Assembly (NCBI RefSeq): GCF_021654795.1
Contig: NZ_AP025344.1
Span: forward strand, 4,340,501-4,404,500
Direction: 5' to 3'
DNA: 64,000 nucleotides
Source of the DNA: Paenibacillus dendritiformis
GTDB taxonomy: Bacteria; Bacillota; Bacilli; Paenibacillales; Paenibacillaceae
Shown here: positions 15,657 through 23,562 of the stretch, one piece after another
Layout of the letters: each line of letters starts with the position of its first letter
How positions within the stretch are numbered: the stretch's first letter is position 1
Made by a program: the position numbers and the translations under genes
The notes under the pieces: model-generated
The model's input: only the letters and a program-made list of their open reading frames with translations
Told to the model about the DNA's origin: nothing
Databases searched by the model: none

Positions 15657-17201
15657 TTATTCGTCGCGCTGGCGGCGACCTTCGTCGTTGAAGCGGCGCG
15701 GTCTGCGATCGCCGCTGCGATCCCGGTTATCACCGCGGCTGCCGCCCCGGTTGTCGCGGCCATATCCGCCGCGGTTATCCCGGCCGTAGCCGCCGCGGCG
15801 ATCTCCTTGGCGTCCTCCGCGGTTATACGGCGCCGACAGCTTGCGCCCGCTGGAGCGCAGGTCAGGCTTGCGGCGCTTCACGCGAATCGGCTCTTCCGGT
15901 GTCAGCGAGATCTGGACATCCTTCTTCTCGCCCGTCAGCAGCTTGAACGCCGCAGACAGCAAATGCACCGAATCGTACTGCTCCAGCAGTTGAATCGCAA
16001 TGCCTTTGTATTCGTTCAAATCGGTATCCTTCAGCACTTCCATCAAGCGTTCGGCGACGATGCGCTGCTTGCCCTCGATCGCATCCGCCAGCGTCGGCAT
16101 CGGCTTGCGCGGAATGCGGTGGCGTGTCACACGCTCGATGAAGTTCAAATGGTCAATCTCGCGCGGCGTCACGAACGACCAGGCGCTTCCTTCCTTGCCC
16201 GCGCGGCCGGTACGGCCGATACGGTGCACATAGGATTCCGGATCCTGCGGCAGGTCGAAGTTGATGACATGGGTCACTCCAGACACGTCCAAGCCGCGGG
16301 CGGCCACGTCGGTCGCGACCAGCACGTCAATGCTGCCGTCCCGGAACTTGCGCATGACGTTGTCGCGCTGGTTCTGGGACAGATCCCCGTGCAAGCCGTC
16401 AGCCGAATAGCCGCGCTTCTGCAGCGCTTCGGACAGTTCGTCGACACGGCGCTTCGTGCGGCCGAATACAATGGCCAGCTCCGGCGACTCCATGTCGAGC
16501 AAGCGGCTCAGCGCATCGAACTTCGCCCGTTCAGGCACTTCGATATAGGCTTGTTCGATCAGCGGTGCGCTGACCTGCTTCGGCATGACGGAGACGTGTT
16601 CCGGATCGCGCAGGAATTGATTCGCCAGCTTCTGGATGTTCGGAGGCATCGTGGCGGAGAACAGCATCGTCTGGCGCTCTTCCGGCACGAGGCTCAGAAT
16701 GGACGTGATATCCTCCATGAAGCCCATGTCGAGCATCTCATCCGCCTCGTCCAATACGACCGTCTGCACATCGGCCAGACGAATCGTCTTGCGGTTAATG
16801 TGGTCGAGCAAGCGGCCAGGCGTTCCGATAATAATCTGCGGATGCTTCTTCAGCGCGCGAATCTGCCGGCCAATATCCTGTCCGCCGTAGATCGGCAGGG
16901 ATCGGACTCCTTTGAATCGGGTCAGCTTGCCGATCTCTTCGGCTACCTGAATGGCTAATTCGCGGGTAGGGGTCATGACGAGAGCGACAACTCGCTCTTC
17001 CGACGGGTCAATCTTGGAGATAAGCGGAATTCCAAATGCGGCGGTCTTACCTGTTCCTGTCTGAGCCTGTCCAATCAAGTCACGTCCCGTCATTGCAACC
17101 GGAATCGCTTTTTCTTGAATCGGAGTGGCTTCTTCAAACCCTAATTCCGTAATCGCTTGGAGCAATTTCGGCTCCAGGCCGAATTCAACAAATGTCTTCA
17201 A
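15657..17201 (-). CDS. cshA: DEAD-box ATP-dependent RNA helicase, CshA type
   Basis: Unwinds RNA in ribosome assembly, mRNA turnover and cold adaptation. TTG 17201 is preferred: it lies ten bases after AAGGAG and gives KTFVEFGLEPKLLQAITELG, the usual CshA beginning, whereas ATG 17210 is only one base from that box. All helicase motifs are present: ATPIQEKAIP (Q), AQTGTGKTAAF (I), PTRELAIQ, TPGRLLDH, VLDEADEMLDMGF (II), FSATMP (III), ATDVAARGLDV and HRIGRTGRAGKEG (VI). A dimerisation/RNA-binding domain follows from about residue 370. The tail (about 450-514) is rich in Arg, Gly and Asp, with repeats of GGYGRDNRG, a low-complexity RNA-binding end. The 5' region up to 17470 is long, as expected for a regulated leader. 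Confidence 0.93.
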   Translation of the reverse strand: MKTFVEFGLEPKLLQAITELGFEEATPIQEKAIPVAMTGRDLIGQAQTGTGKTAAFGIPLISKIDPSEERVVALVMTPTRELAIQVAEEIGKLTRFKGVRSLPIYGGQDIGRQIRALKKHPQIIIGTPGRLLDHINRKTIRLADVQTVVLDEADEMLDMGFMEDITSILSLVPEERQTMLFSATMPPNIQKLANQFLRDPEHVSVMPKQVSAPLIEQAYIEVPERAKFDALSRLLDMESPELAIVFGRTKRRVDELSEALQKRGYSADGLHGDLSQNQRDNVMRKFRDGSIDVLVATDVAARGLDVSGVTHVINFDLPQDPESYVHRIGRTGRAGKEGSAWSFVTPREIDHLNFIERVTRHRIPRKPMPTLADAIEGKQRIVAERLMEVLKDTDLNEYKGIAIQLLEQYDSVHLLSAAFKLLTGEKKDVQISLTPEEPIRVKRRKPDLRSSGRKLSAPYNRGGRQGDRRGGYGRDNRGGYGRDNRGGSRGDNRDRSGDRRPRRFNDEGRRQRDE

Positions 17202-17471
17202 TATATTCATACTCCTTCATTGTGGACAATCCACAGCCTTGTCTGTATTCTTAAGTAGCGCGACAATGGTGACGTAAGGCACTTCCAGCCGTTCGTCTTC
17301 TCATATACAATGCGGAGGGGTCCTGCACGGGGGACTTCCACCATGTAATCATATTATGGTCAACGTGGGTAACATAAGCCTACTCAAGAATATCCAGCAT
17401 ATTATAACATAAACGATTGACAGAATACCAGTTCCGAACTGACCAATACTACCTCATGAGGTGACATCACG

Positions 17472-18299
17472 TTGAAGCGAATTTTCCACTGCATCACTAT
17501 TGTTATCGGAGCCGCCTGTATCGCCGCCTCCTTCAATCTGTTTCTGCTTCCGCATCATCTGCTCAGCGGCGGGTTATCGGGCGTCTCGCTCGTGACGAAT
17601 TACTTGACCGGGTGGAATCCAAGCGTCTTGTACTTCACCTTCAACCTTCCGATCCTGATCTGGGGCTGGTTCGTACTGGGCAAGCGGTTCATCGGATACA
17701 GCATTCTCAGCGTCGCCACCACGACCTGGCTGCTGACTGTCATTCCCGTCCATACGGTGACCAACGAGCCGCTGCTTGCCGCCGTCTTCGGCGGGACGCT
17801 CGTCGGAATCGGAAGCGGAATCTCGCTGCGCGTAGGCGGTTCGTCCGGCGGCTTCGATATCATCGGCTCGATCGTGACCCGCTATCGGGATTTCTCGATT
17901 CAGAACATCCTGATCATCTTGAACGGCGCCGTTATTTTCTCGCACGGATACATATCCCAGGAGTGGGAGCTTGTCCTCTATTCCATGGTGTCCATCTTCA
18001 CGACAGGCAAAGTCATCGGCACGATCTATATCAACCATTACAAGGTGACCGTCTTTATCATTACCCGGGAGAAGGAAGCGCTAATCAACAAACTGCTCTG
18101 TCTTCCGCACGGCGTAACCGTGATCAAAACCCGGGGGGCTTTCACCGATATCGAGAAGGATATGCTCATGACCGTGACGACCCGCTACGAACTGCCCGAT
18201 CTGAAGCGCAGCATCATGGAGATCGATCCGAAGGCGTTCGTCAATATCGTGGAGACCGTCGGCGTCATCGGCAATTTCCGGCGCCCGCTGTCGAAGTAG
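17472..18299 (+). CDS. YitT-family membrane protein (DUF161 + DUF2179)
   Basis: A 275-residue protein with five or six membrane helices (residues 1-170) and a soluble C-terminal DUF2179 domain (about 195-275). The start is TTG 17472, nine bases after GAGGTGA. Diagnostic stretches are FNLFLLPHHLLSGGLSGVSL, GGTLVGIGSGISLRVGGSSG followed by GFDIIG, and the soluble IITREKEALINKLL. Bacillus has several such paralogues; their transport substrate or signalling role is unknown. The gene is divergent from cshA and ends in a clear terminator. Confidence 0.85.
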   Translation: MKRIFHCITIVIGAACIAASFNLFLLPHHLLSGGLSGVSLVTNYLTGWNPSVLYFTFNLPILIWGWFVLGKRFIGYSILSVATTTWLLTVIPVHTVTNEPLLAAVFGGTLVGIGSGISLRVGGSSGGFDIIGSIVTRYRDFSIQNILIILNGAVIFSHGYISQEWELVLYSMVSIFTTGKVIGTIYINHYKVTVFIITREKEALINKLLCLPHGVTVIKTRGAFTDIEKDMLMTVTTRYELPDLKRSIMEIDPKAFVNIVETVGVIGNFRRPLSK

Positions 18300-18334
18300 C
18301 GATTTGCAGGGAATATACTCTTACCGGCAAAAAC

Positions 18335-18370
18335 CAAGCCCGCCCCAAGCAAGGGCGGGCTTGTTCGATC
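18335..18370 (+). terminator. Terminator of the yitT-like gene
   Basis: CAAGCCCGCCC (18335-18345) pairs with GGGCGGGCTTG (18353-18363), followed by TTCG..TCTT. It lies 35 bp after the stop. Confidence 0.75.
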
Positions 18371-18397
18371 GTCTTATAAGTCCATCCGGGCAACCTG

Positions 18398-18934
18398 CTA
18401 GAGGTCGCGCGTATTCTTAGCCAACGCCAGGAAATAATCCAGCGTCTTGTTCACGCGCTGAACGACATTTTCATGCGACGGCACGCCGTCCGCCGTAAAC
18501 TCCCGCTGATCTCCTCCGATCGAGATCCATTCCGGGCAATTGATTCCGTGCAGGTTCCGTACGATCGTCTGGAGATGGGACAAAGAGCTGACGCCCACCG
18601 CCCCGCCAGCCGAGCTGACGGACAGCACCACCTTATTATTGAAATAATCCCAGTTCAAATAATCAAGGGCGTTCTTCAGCACGCCCGACAGGCTGCCATG
18701 GTACTCCGGCGTCGCCAGCACAATCGCGTCGCTCTCCTTGACCGCCTTCTTCAAGCGAAGCACGTTCGCATTCTCCTCATCCACATCCGGATTGTACAGA
18801 GGCAGCGGCAGGAGATGAAGCTCCACGACCTCCGCCTCATGACCCTTTTCTTGCAGCCGCGCGGCAATATAACGCGCCAGCTTGGAGCTGGTCGCATCCG
18901 CGTGATTGCTCCCGGCAATACATACTATACGCAC
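18398..18934 (-). CDS. NAD(P)H-dependent FMN reductase
   Basis: A flavodoxin-fold reductase of 178 residues that reduces FMN and often quinones, azo dyes or chromate. GTG 18934 is preferred, eight bases after AAGGAG; an ATG seven codons upstream would include that box. The FMN phosphate loop is CIAGSNHADATSSKLARYIA near the N-terminus, and the flavin-binding LATPEYHGSLSGVLKNALDY marks the NADPH_dep_FMN_red family. FFNNKVVLSVSSAGGAVGV forms the next strand-loop. It is the last gene of a short minus-strand pair with the DUF3906 gene (66 bp away). Confidence 0.88.
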   Translation of the reverse strand: MRIVCIAGSNHADATSSKLARYIAARLQEKGHEAEVVELHLLPLPLYNPDVDEENANVLRLKKAVKESDAIVLATPEYHGSLSGVLKNALDYLNWDYFNNKVVLSVSSAGGAVGVSSLSHLQTIVRNLHGINCPEWISIGGDQREFTADGVPSHENVVQRVNKTLDYFLALAKNTRDL

Positions 18935-18999
18935 TATCTTCTCTCCTTCCGTCATGTTGCGGTTGGCAAGCGAACATCGCCCACGATCAACAGCCTGGC

Positions 19000-19200
19000 T
19001 TAACGGGAGGGGATGACATATCCGCTGCCCGTGCCGCAGCGCTTCTTTTCCAGCAACGCCAGGTCTGTCCATTCCGCGCCTGGCGCTTCGCGCGTCAAAT
19101 GCGCTTCCGCATGCGCGAACGCTTCTGCTTCCGACTCCGCGGCCACGATGCATACGAACGTTCCCTGCGCCGATGACGCTTCCAACCGGTATATGTACAT
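19000..19200 (-). CDS. Small DUF3906-family protein (66 aa)
   Basis: A 66-residue protein starting YIYRLEASSAQGTFVCIVAA and ending ALLEKKRCGTGSGYVI. ATG 19200 lies five bases after GGGAGGAGGAA-type sequence, an excellent site. The order of strand, AxxEEEAF-like helix and EKK...GxGyV(I/L) tail matches my recollection of DUF3906, a small family of Firmicutes with no known role. It precedes the FMN reductase on the same strand, so they may be co-transcribed. Confidence 0.65.
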   Translation of the reverse strand: MYIYRLEASSAQGTFVCIVAAESEAEAFAHAEAHLTREAPGAEWTDLALLEKKRCGTGSGYVIPSR

Positions 19201-19380
19201 GTCTTCCTCCCTCCCCTTTCGGAAATCATACATAAATAGGTAGTCATCGTCAAGAACTAGAGCCACCCGCGGCACAAAACGGCTGTATCTAGGGCTGCGG
19301 CCGATCGCGTTTTCATTGCCAGAATGAAACACACCGCGCCTCAGATCCGCCTCTGAGTGCCGCGGTGCATTAAGGATCGC

Positions 19381-20334
19381 CTAGAGCGACACTTTTTTCC
19401 TGTAGGCCTCGGCCTCCGACGGAGACGCATAGACAAAATGACCCGGCCGAATCTCCGTCAGCTCCGGACGCTCCGACTTGTAATCATGGATGTCCGGATT
19501 GTAGTATATCCGCTTGCGGTTCCGCTCGTGATGCGGATCCGGCAGCGGTATCGCCGACAGCAGCGACTGTGTGTACGGATGCAGCGGCTGCATGTACAAT
19601 TCATCGGCACGGGCCAACTCCACGAGCTTGCCGTTATACATCACACCGATCCGATCGGAAAAATATTTGACGACCGACAGATCATGCGCGATGAACAATA
19701 TCGTCAATCCGAGCTTCTTCCGCAGCCGGTTCAGCAGATTCAGCACCTGGGCCTGGATGGAGACGTCCAGCGCCGATATCGGTTCGTCCGCGATGATCAG
19801 ATCGGGGTTCGTAATCAGCGCCCGCGCGATGCCGATCCGCTGCCGCTGGCCTCCGGAAAATTCATGAGGGTACCGGCTCGCATGCTCTTTCGTCAAGCCG
19901 ACGGTCTCCAAAATGTCATAGACCATGGCAAGCATCTCTTTTTCGTTCTTGCACAGCTTGTTGATTTTCAGCCCTTCCCCGATAATTTCCTTCACCGTCA
20001 TACGCGGGTTGAGCGAAGCGATCGGGTCCTGGAAAATCATCTGCATGCCGCGTGTCACTTCTTGTCTCCCGTCCTTGCTCAATGGTCCCGAGATCAGCTT
20101 TCCATTGAAATAGATCTCCCCGCCCGTCGGCTGGTACAGACGGATAATCGTCCTGCCGGTCGTCGTCTTGCCGCAGCCGGATTCGCCGACGAGACCGAAC
20201 GTCTCCCCCTTGTAAATCGTAAAGCTGACATCGTCGACCGCCTTCAGCACCGTCTTCTTTCGTCCGAAGCCGCTCGTGAAATACTGCTTCAGATTTTTCA
20301 CTTCCAGCACCGGCGTTACCGTCGAATTCGTCAT
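19381..20334 (-). CDS. oppF: Oligopeptide ABC transporter ATP-binding protein OppF
   Basis: One of the two ATPases driving oligopeptide import. Walker A is GLVGESGCGKTTTGRTI, the signature is FSGGQRQRIGIARAL, Walker B is PDLIIADEPISALDVS and the switch His lies in FIAHDLSVVKYF. The C-terminal segment after residue 255 carries the oligopeptide-specific tail (HPYTQSLLSAIPLPDPHHER). The gene begins one base after the oppD stop. Last gene of the oppABCDF operon; its 317 residues are normal for OppF. Confidence 0.93.
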   Translation of the reverse strand: MTNSTVTPVLEVKNLKQYFTSGFGRKKTVLKAVDDVSFTIYKGETFGLVGESGCGKTTTGRTIIRLYQPTGGEIYFNGKLISGPLSKDGRQEVTRGMQMIFQDPIASLNPRMTVKEIIGEGLKINKLCKNEKEMLAMVYDILETVGLTKEHASRYPHEFSGGQRQRIGIARALITNPDLIIADEPISALDVSIQAQVLNLLNRLRKKLGLTILFIAHDLSVVKYFSDRIGVMYNGKLVELARADELYMQPLHPYTQSLLSAIPLPDPHHERNRKRIYYNPDIHDYKSERPELTEIRPGHFVYASPSEAEAYRKKVSL

Positions 20335-20335
20335 G

Positions 20336-21391
20336 TTATCGCACCAGCCTTTCGGTTTGCTGCGCTATCCGCCGCTTCAGGACATCGGGAAGCTGCACGG
20401 GCGGAGCCTGCGGGTGAAGAAGCCACGTGGCTGCGAAATGCGTCTCGCTCACTTGGTACATCGGCGGCTCTTCTTCGAAGTCAATCCGCATCGCATACCG
20501 GTTCCGCGGCGCGAACGCGTCCCCCTTCGGCGGATACAGCATATTCGGCGGCGTCCCCGGAATAACGAGCAGCTCATCCGATGAGCTCGTATCCAGATCC
20601 GGCATCGAGACGAGCAGGCTCCAGGTATACGGATGCTTCGGATTGTAGAAAATTTCATCCACCGTGCCGTATTCCACGATTTTGCCGGCATACATGACCG
20701 CTACCCGATCCGCCACATTCGCCACAACGCCCAGATCATGCGTAATAAAAATGACGGATAACTGGCGCTCCTTCTGAATTTGCTTGATCAGATCGAGAAT
20801 TTGCGCTTGAATTGTCACATCCAGCGCCGTCGTTGGCTCGTCGCAGATCAAGATTTCCGGATCGCTCGCCAGCGCGATGGCGATCACGATCCGCTGTCTC
20901 ATCCCCCCGGAAAATTGGAACGGATACTGCTCGAACCGCTTCTCCGGATCGGGAATGCCGACCGCGATCATCAGCTCCAGCGCTCTTTGCCGCGCCTTCG
21001 CCTTGCTGATGTTATGCGCCCGCAGCGCTTCCATAATCTGCTTCCCGACCTTCATGATCGGATTCAGCGAAGACATCGGATCCTGAAAGATCATCGCGAT
21101 TTTGGACCCGCGGATCTGCGTAAATTGCCGCTCCGTATATTGGGTCAGATCATCCCCTTGATAGAGGATGCTTCCATTCTCTATATTGGCGTTTTTGGAC
21201 AAAATGCCCATAACCGCTTTGTTCGTCACCGATTTGCCCGAGCCCGATTCGCCGACTATCGCCAGCGTCTCCCCGCGATGCAGATCGAAGCCTACGCCGC
21301 GCACGGCATGCACCTTGCCCGCAAAGGTGTTGAACGTAATGCGCAGGTCCTTGACCTGCAAAATCGTATCCTTATTCGGTGTCGCAGTCAT
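20336..21391 (-). CDS. oppD: Oligopeptide ABC transporter ATP-binding protein OppD
   Basis: Partner ATPase of OppF, 351 residues. Walker A is AIVGESGSGKSVTNKAVMGI, the signature is FSGGMRQRIVIAIALASDPE, Walker B is ILICDEPTTALDVTIQ, and the switch is FITHDLGVVANVADRVAVMY. The C-terminal extension has HPYTWSLLVSMPDLD and PPNMLYPPKGDAFAPRN, the usual oligopeptide-transporter domain. Where that domain normally has several Cys for an iron-sulfur centre, none is seen here. The gene sits between oppC and oppF. Confidence 0.93.
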   Translation of the reverse strand: MTATPNKDTILQVKDLRITFNTFAGKVHAVRGVGFDLHRGETLAIVGESGSGKSVTNKAVMGILSKNANIENGSILYQGDDLTQYTERQFTQIRGSKIAMIFQDPMSSLNPIMKVGKQIMEALRAHNISKAKARQRALELMIAVGIPDPEKRFEQYPFQFSGGMRQRIVIAIALASDPEILICDEPTTALDVTIQAQILDLIKQIQKERQLSVIFITHDLGVVANVADRVAVMYAGKIVEYGTVDEIFYNPKHPYTWSLLVSMPDLDTSSSDELLVIPGTPPNMLYPPKGDAFAPRNRYAMRIDFEEEPPMYQVSETHFAATWLLHPQAPPVQLPDVLKRRIAQQTERLVR

Positions 21392-21408
21392 CTGTTCTCA
21401 CCCCGCTC

Positions 21409-22545
21409 CTATTCTTGGCCTCTTAACGTCGGATCAAAGGCATCCCGCAGTCCGTTCCCGAACAAGTTGAACGAGAGCATCAGAATCGAGATGACGATGG
21501 CCGGGAACAGCGTCAAATATGGATGATCGAGCAGCAATTTCTGACCATCCGACAGAAGAACGCCAATCGAAGGATCGGGCGCCGCGATCCCCAATCCGAG
21601 ATAAGACAGGAACGCCTCGGTGAATATAGCGCCCGGAACGGCAAGCGTCGCTTGCGTAATGATCGGGCCGATGGCGTTCGGCAGAATGTGCCGGAAGATA
21701 AGCGCCCGATCCTTGGCCCCCATCGTTCGTGATGCCAATACATATTCCTGCCCCTTGTATTTGTAGAACTGGGCTCGAATCATGCGGCTCATCCCAATCC
21801 AGCCGGTGATGACCATCGCCAGAATGATCGGGACTATCCCTGCTCCCAAATACATGACGAATAGAATGACGAGCACAAGCTGCGGCACGCCGTTCAAAAT
21901 TTCGATAATCCGCTGCAGAATCATGTCCACCTTGCCGCCGTAATAACCGGAAATCGATCCGTAGGTAATGCCGATCAGCACGTTAATCGTAACGGCCATA
22001 AATCCAATCAGAAGCGAAATTCGCGTCCCTTTCCACAGACGGGTCCACTGATCCCGTCCCAGCGAGTCCGTGCCCATCCAGAAATATTGATCTTTTGCAT
22101 CTTTCAATTGATACATGTTAACTTTCGCTTTGACCATCGGTATTTTGCGGCCGCGATAATCCATTTCGAATTCGTCGATAATTTTAACGACACTGTCTTT
22201 ATACTTCACATCCAGACTGGCCTTTTGAATGTCCATCGTCCTCGTGCCGTCGAAGATGCCCAGCTTCTCCAGTCCCGGCACGCGTGGCGGCAGCAAGGTC
22301 CATTCAATATTCTGCTCGCGGTATGTAAAGGAGCTGATCAGCGGTGCGATGATTGCCATCAGGATGATCAAGCCGATAAAAAAAGCGGCGACGGTGGACG
22401 CTTTATTTTTGCGGAAACGGAGCATCGCGTCCTTGAAAAAGCCGATCGCCTGGCCCTCGAACTTCTGATCGGCAAGCTGCTTCTCCCGCTGCACCAGCTC
22501 GAAAGGGTTCTGCCCCTGGCGTTTCTCGATTTCGATTTTCATCAT
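21409..22545 (-). CDS. oppC: Oligopeptide ABC transporter permease OppC
   Basis: Inner-membrane channel subunit, 378 residues. A cytoplasmic head and first helix (about 50-72) precede an unusually large extracellular insert of roughly 120 residues (about 75-195). The BPD transport domain follows, with the EAA-loop region ASRTMGAKDRALIFRHILPN. The start ATG overlaps the oppB stop by four bases (ATGA), showing translational coupling. The large insert is seen in a subset of Firmicute OppC proteins and probably contacts OppA. Confidence 0.92.
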   Translation of the reverse strand: MMKIEIEKRQGQNPFELVQREKQLADQKFEGQAIGFFKDAMLRFRKNKASTVAAFFIGLIILMAIIAPLISSFTYREQNIEWTLLPPRVPGLEKLGIFDGTRTMDIQKASLDVKYKDSVVKIIDEFEMDYRGRKIPMVKAKVNMYQLKDAKDQYFWMGTDSLGRDQWTRLWKGTRISLLIGFMAVTINVLIGITYGSISGYYGGKVDMILQRIIEILNGVPQLVLVILFVMYLGAGIVPIILAMVITGWIGMSRMIRAQFYKYKGQEYVLASRTMGAKDRALIFRHILPNAIGPIITQATLAVPGAIFTEAFLSYLGLGIAAPDPSIGVLLSDGQKLLLDHPYLTLFPAIVISILMLSFNLFGNGLRDAFDPTLRGQE

Positions 22546-23489
22546 TTCTTCCCTCCCATGCGGATCCGCGGATCAATGATGCCGTATGACAAGTCCACGA
22601 CTAAAATACTGATCAAGCCGATCAAGGAATAAAAGAACATGATGGCAATCGTTAACGGGTGATCGAGAGCATTAATCGAGTTGACGACGAGGGAGCCGAG
22701 TCCCGGGACGCCGAAAATATTTTCGATAACGATTGCTCCCGACAGGATCGAGAAGAATAACGGAATAATAATATTCGCCAGCGGAACGAACGAGTTGCGA
22801 ATCGCATGGCGCAGGGTCGCTTGCGCGAGGGTCAGTCCCTTCGTGCGGGCCAATAGCATATAGTCCGAGTTGAGCGCTTCGCATAATTCCGCCCGCAAAT
22901 AACGGGTAATGATCGCGATTTCACCGAAGGATAACGCCAGAACCGGCAAAATCATCGATTTCAGCTTCGTCCAGCTCATCGACTGCTCCGCCGAGAGCAG
23001 GATCGGGACCAGCTCCCATTTGAATGCGACGATATACTGCAGCAGCGCCGCGAGGACGAAGGACGGCACCGAGATGAACAGCACGACCATAATATTAAGC
23101 GCATGATCCGTGGCGGTATTCTTCTTGAGCGCTGCCCAAATACCGAACATGATGCCGATCGGCAGCGTAAAGATAAGCGCGAAAACATTAAGCTGAATCG
23201 TGATCGGCAGCTTGTCCTTAATAATATTGAAGACCGGGACATTCGGCTGCATCTTGATGGAGTCTCCGAAATTGAAGGTCAGGAAATCCTGCAAAAAATA
23301 TACGTATTGAACAACAAGCGGCTTGTCCAAATGATATTTCGCTTCAATGCGCTCCTTCACGTCCAGCGGGAGCATCGGATCGCTTACGATGCTCCCGGGC
23401 ATCGAATGGATCAAAAAGAATAACAGGCTGATGATCAAAAACAAAGTGATTGCCATCGCAACCAGTCTTTGCGATATGTAACGCAGCAT
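22542..23489 (-). CDS. oppB: Oligopeptide ABC transporter permease OppB
   Basis: Channel subunit paired with OppC. ATG 23489 is chosen: it follows AAAAGGAG and begins LRYISQRLVAMAITLFLIIS, the standard first helix. A start 22 codons upstream would run through the intercistronic hairpin. The 315 residues contain six helices and the EAA-loop ARTKGLTLAQATLRHAIRNS. The gene follows oppA after 73 bp containing a stable stem-loop and overlaps oppC. Confidence 0.92.
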   Translation of the reverse strand: MLRYISQRLVAMAITLFLIISLLFFLIHSMPGSIVSDPMLPLDVKERIEAKYHLDKPLVVQYVYFLQDFLTFNFGDSIKMQPNVPVFNIIKDKLPITIQLNVFALIFTLPIGIMFGIWAALKKNTATDHALNIMVVLFISVPSFVLAALLQYIVAFKWELVPILLSAEQSMSWTKLKSMILPVLALSFGEIAIITRYLRAELCEALNSDYMLLARTKGLTLAQATLRHAIRNSFVPLANIIIPLFFSILSGAIVIENIFGVPGLGSLVVNSINALDHPLTIAIMFFYSLIGLISILVVDLSYGIIDPRIRMGGKK

Positions 23490-23516
23490 GGGCCTGAAGC
23501 TCCTTTTCGCAAATTC

Positions 23517-23553
23517 GGAGACCTCGCGCAGCGGATCGTTTCGCAAGGTCTCC
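23517..23553 (-). other. Intercistronic stem-loop between oppA and oppB
   Basis: GGAGACCT and AGGTCTCC are exact complements around a 21-base loop that itself can pair partly (CGCG/CGCA). On the minus strand no T-run follows, so it is more likely an mRNA-stabilising or partial-attenuation hairpin than a terminator. This is a common device for making more binding protein than permease. Confidence 0.6.
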
Positions 23554-23562
23554 ACCTTTTAT

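Noticed and set aside
15603..16958. 451-residue plus-strand open frame across the helicase gene
   Set aside because: Shadow of cshA, whose helicase motifs are complete on the other strand.
18935..19153. Upstream extension of the FMN reductase to 251 residues
   Set aside because: The extension is an antisense/out-of-frame run over the DUF3906 gene; the family N-terminus and an AAGGAG box place the start at 18934.
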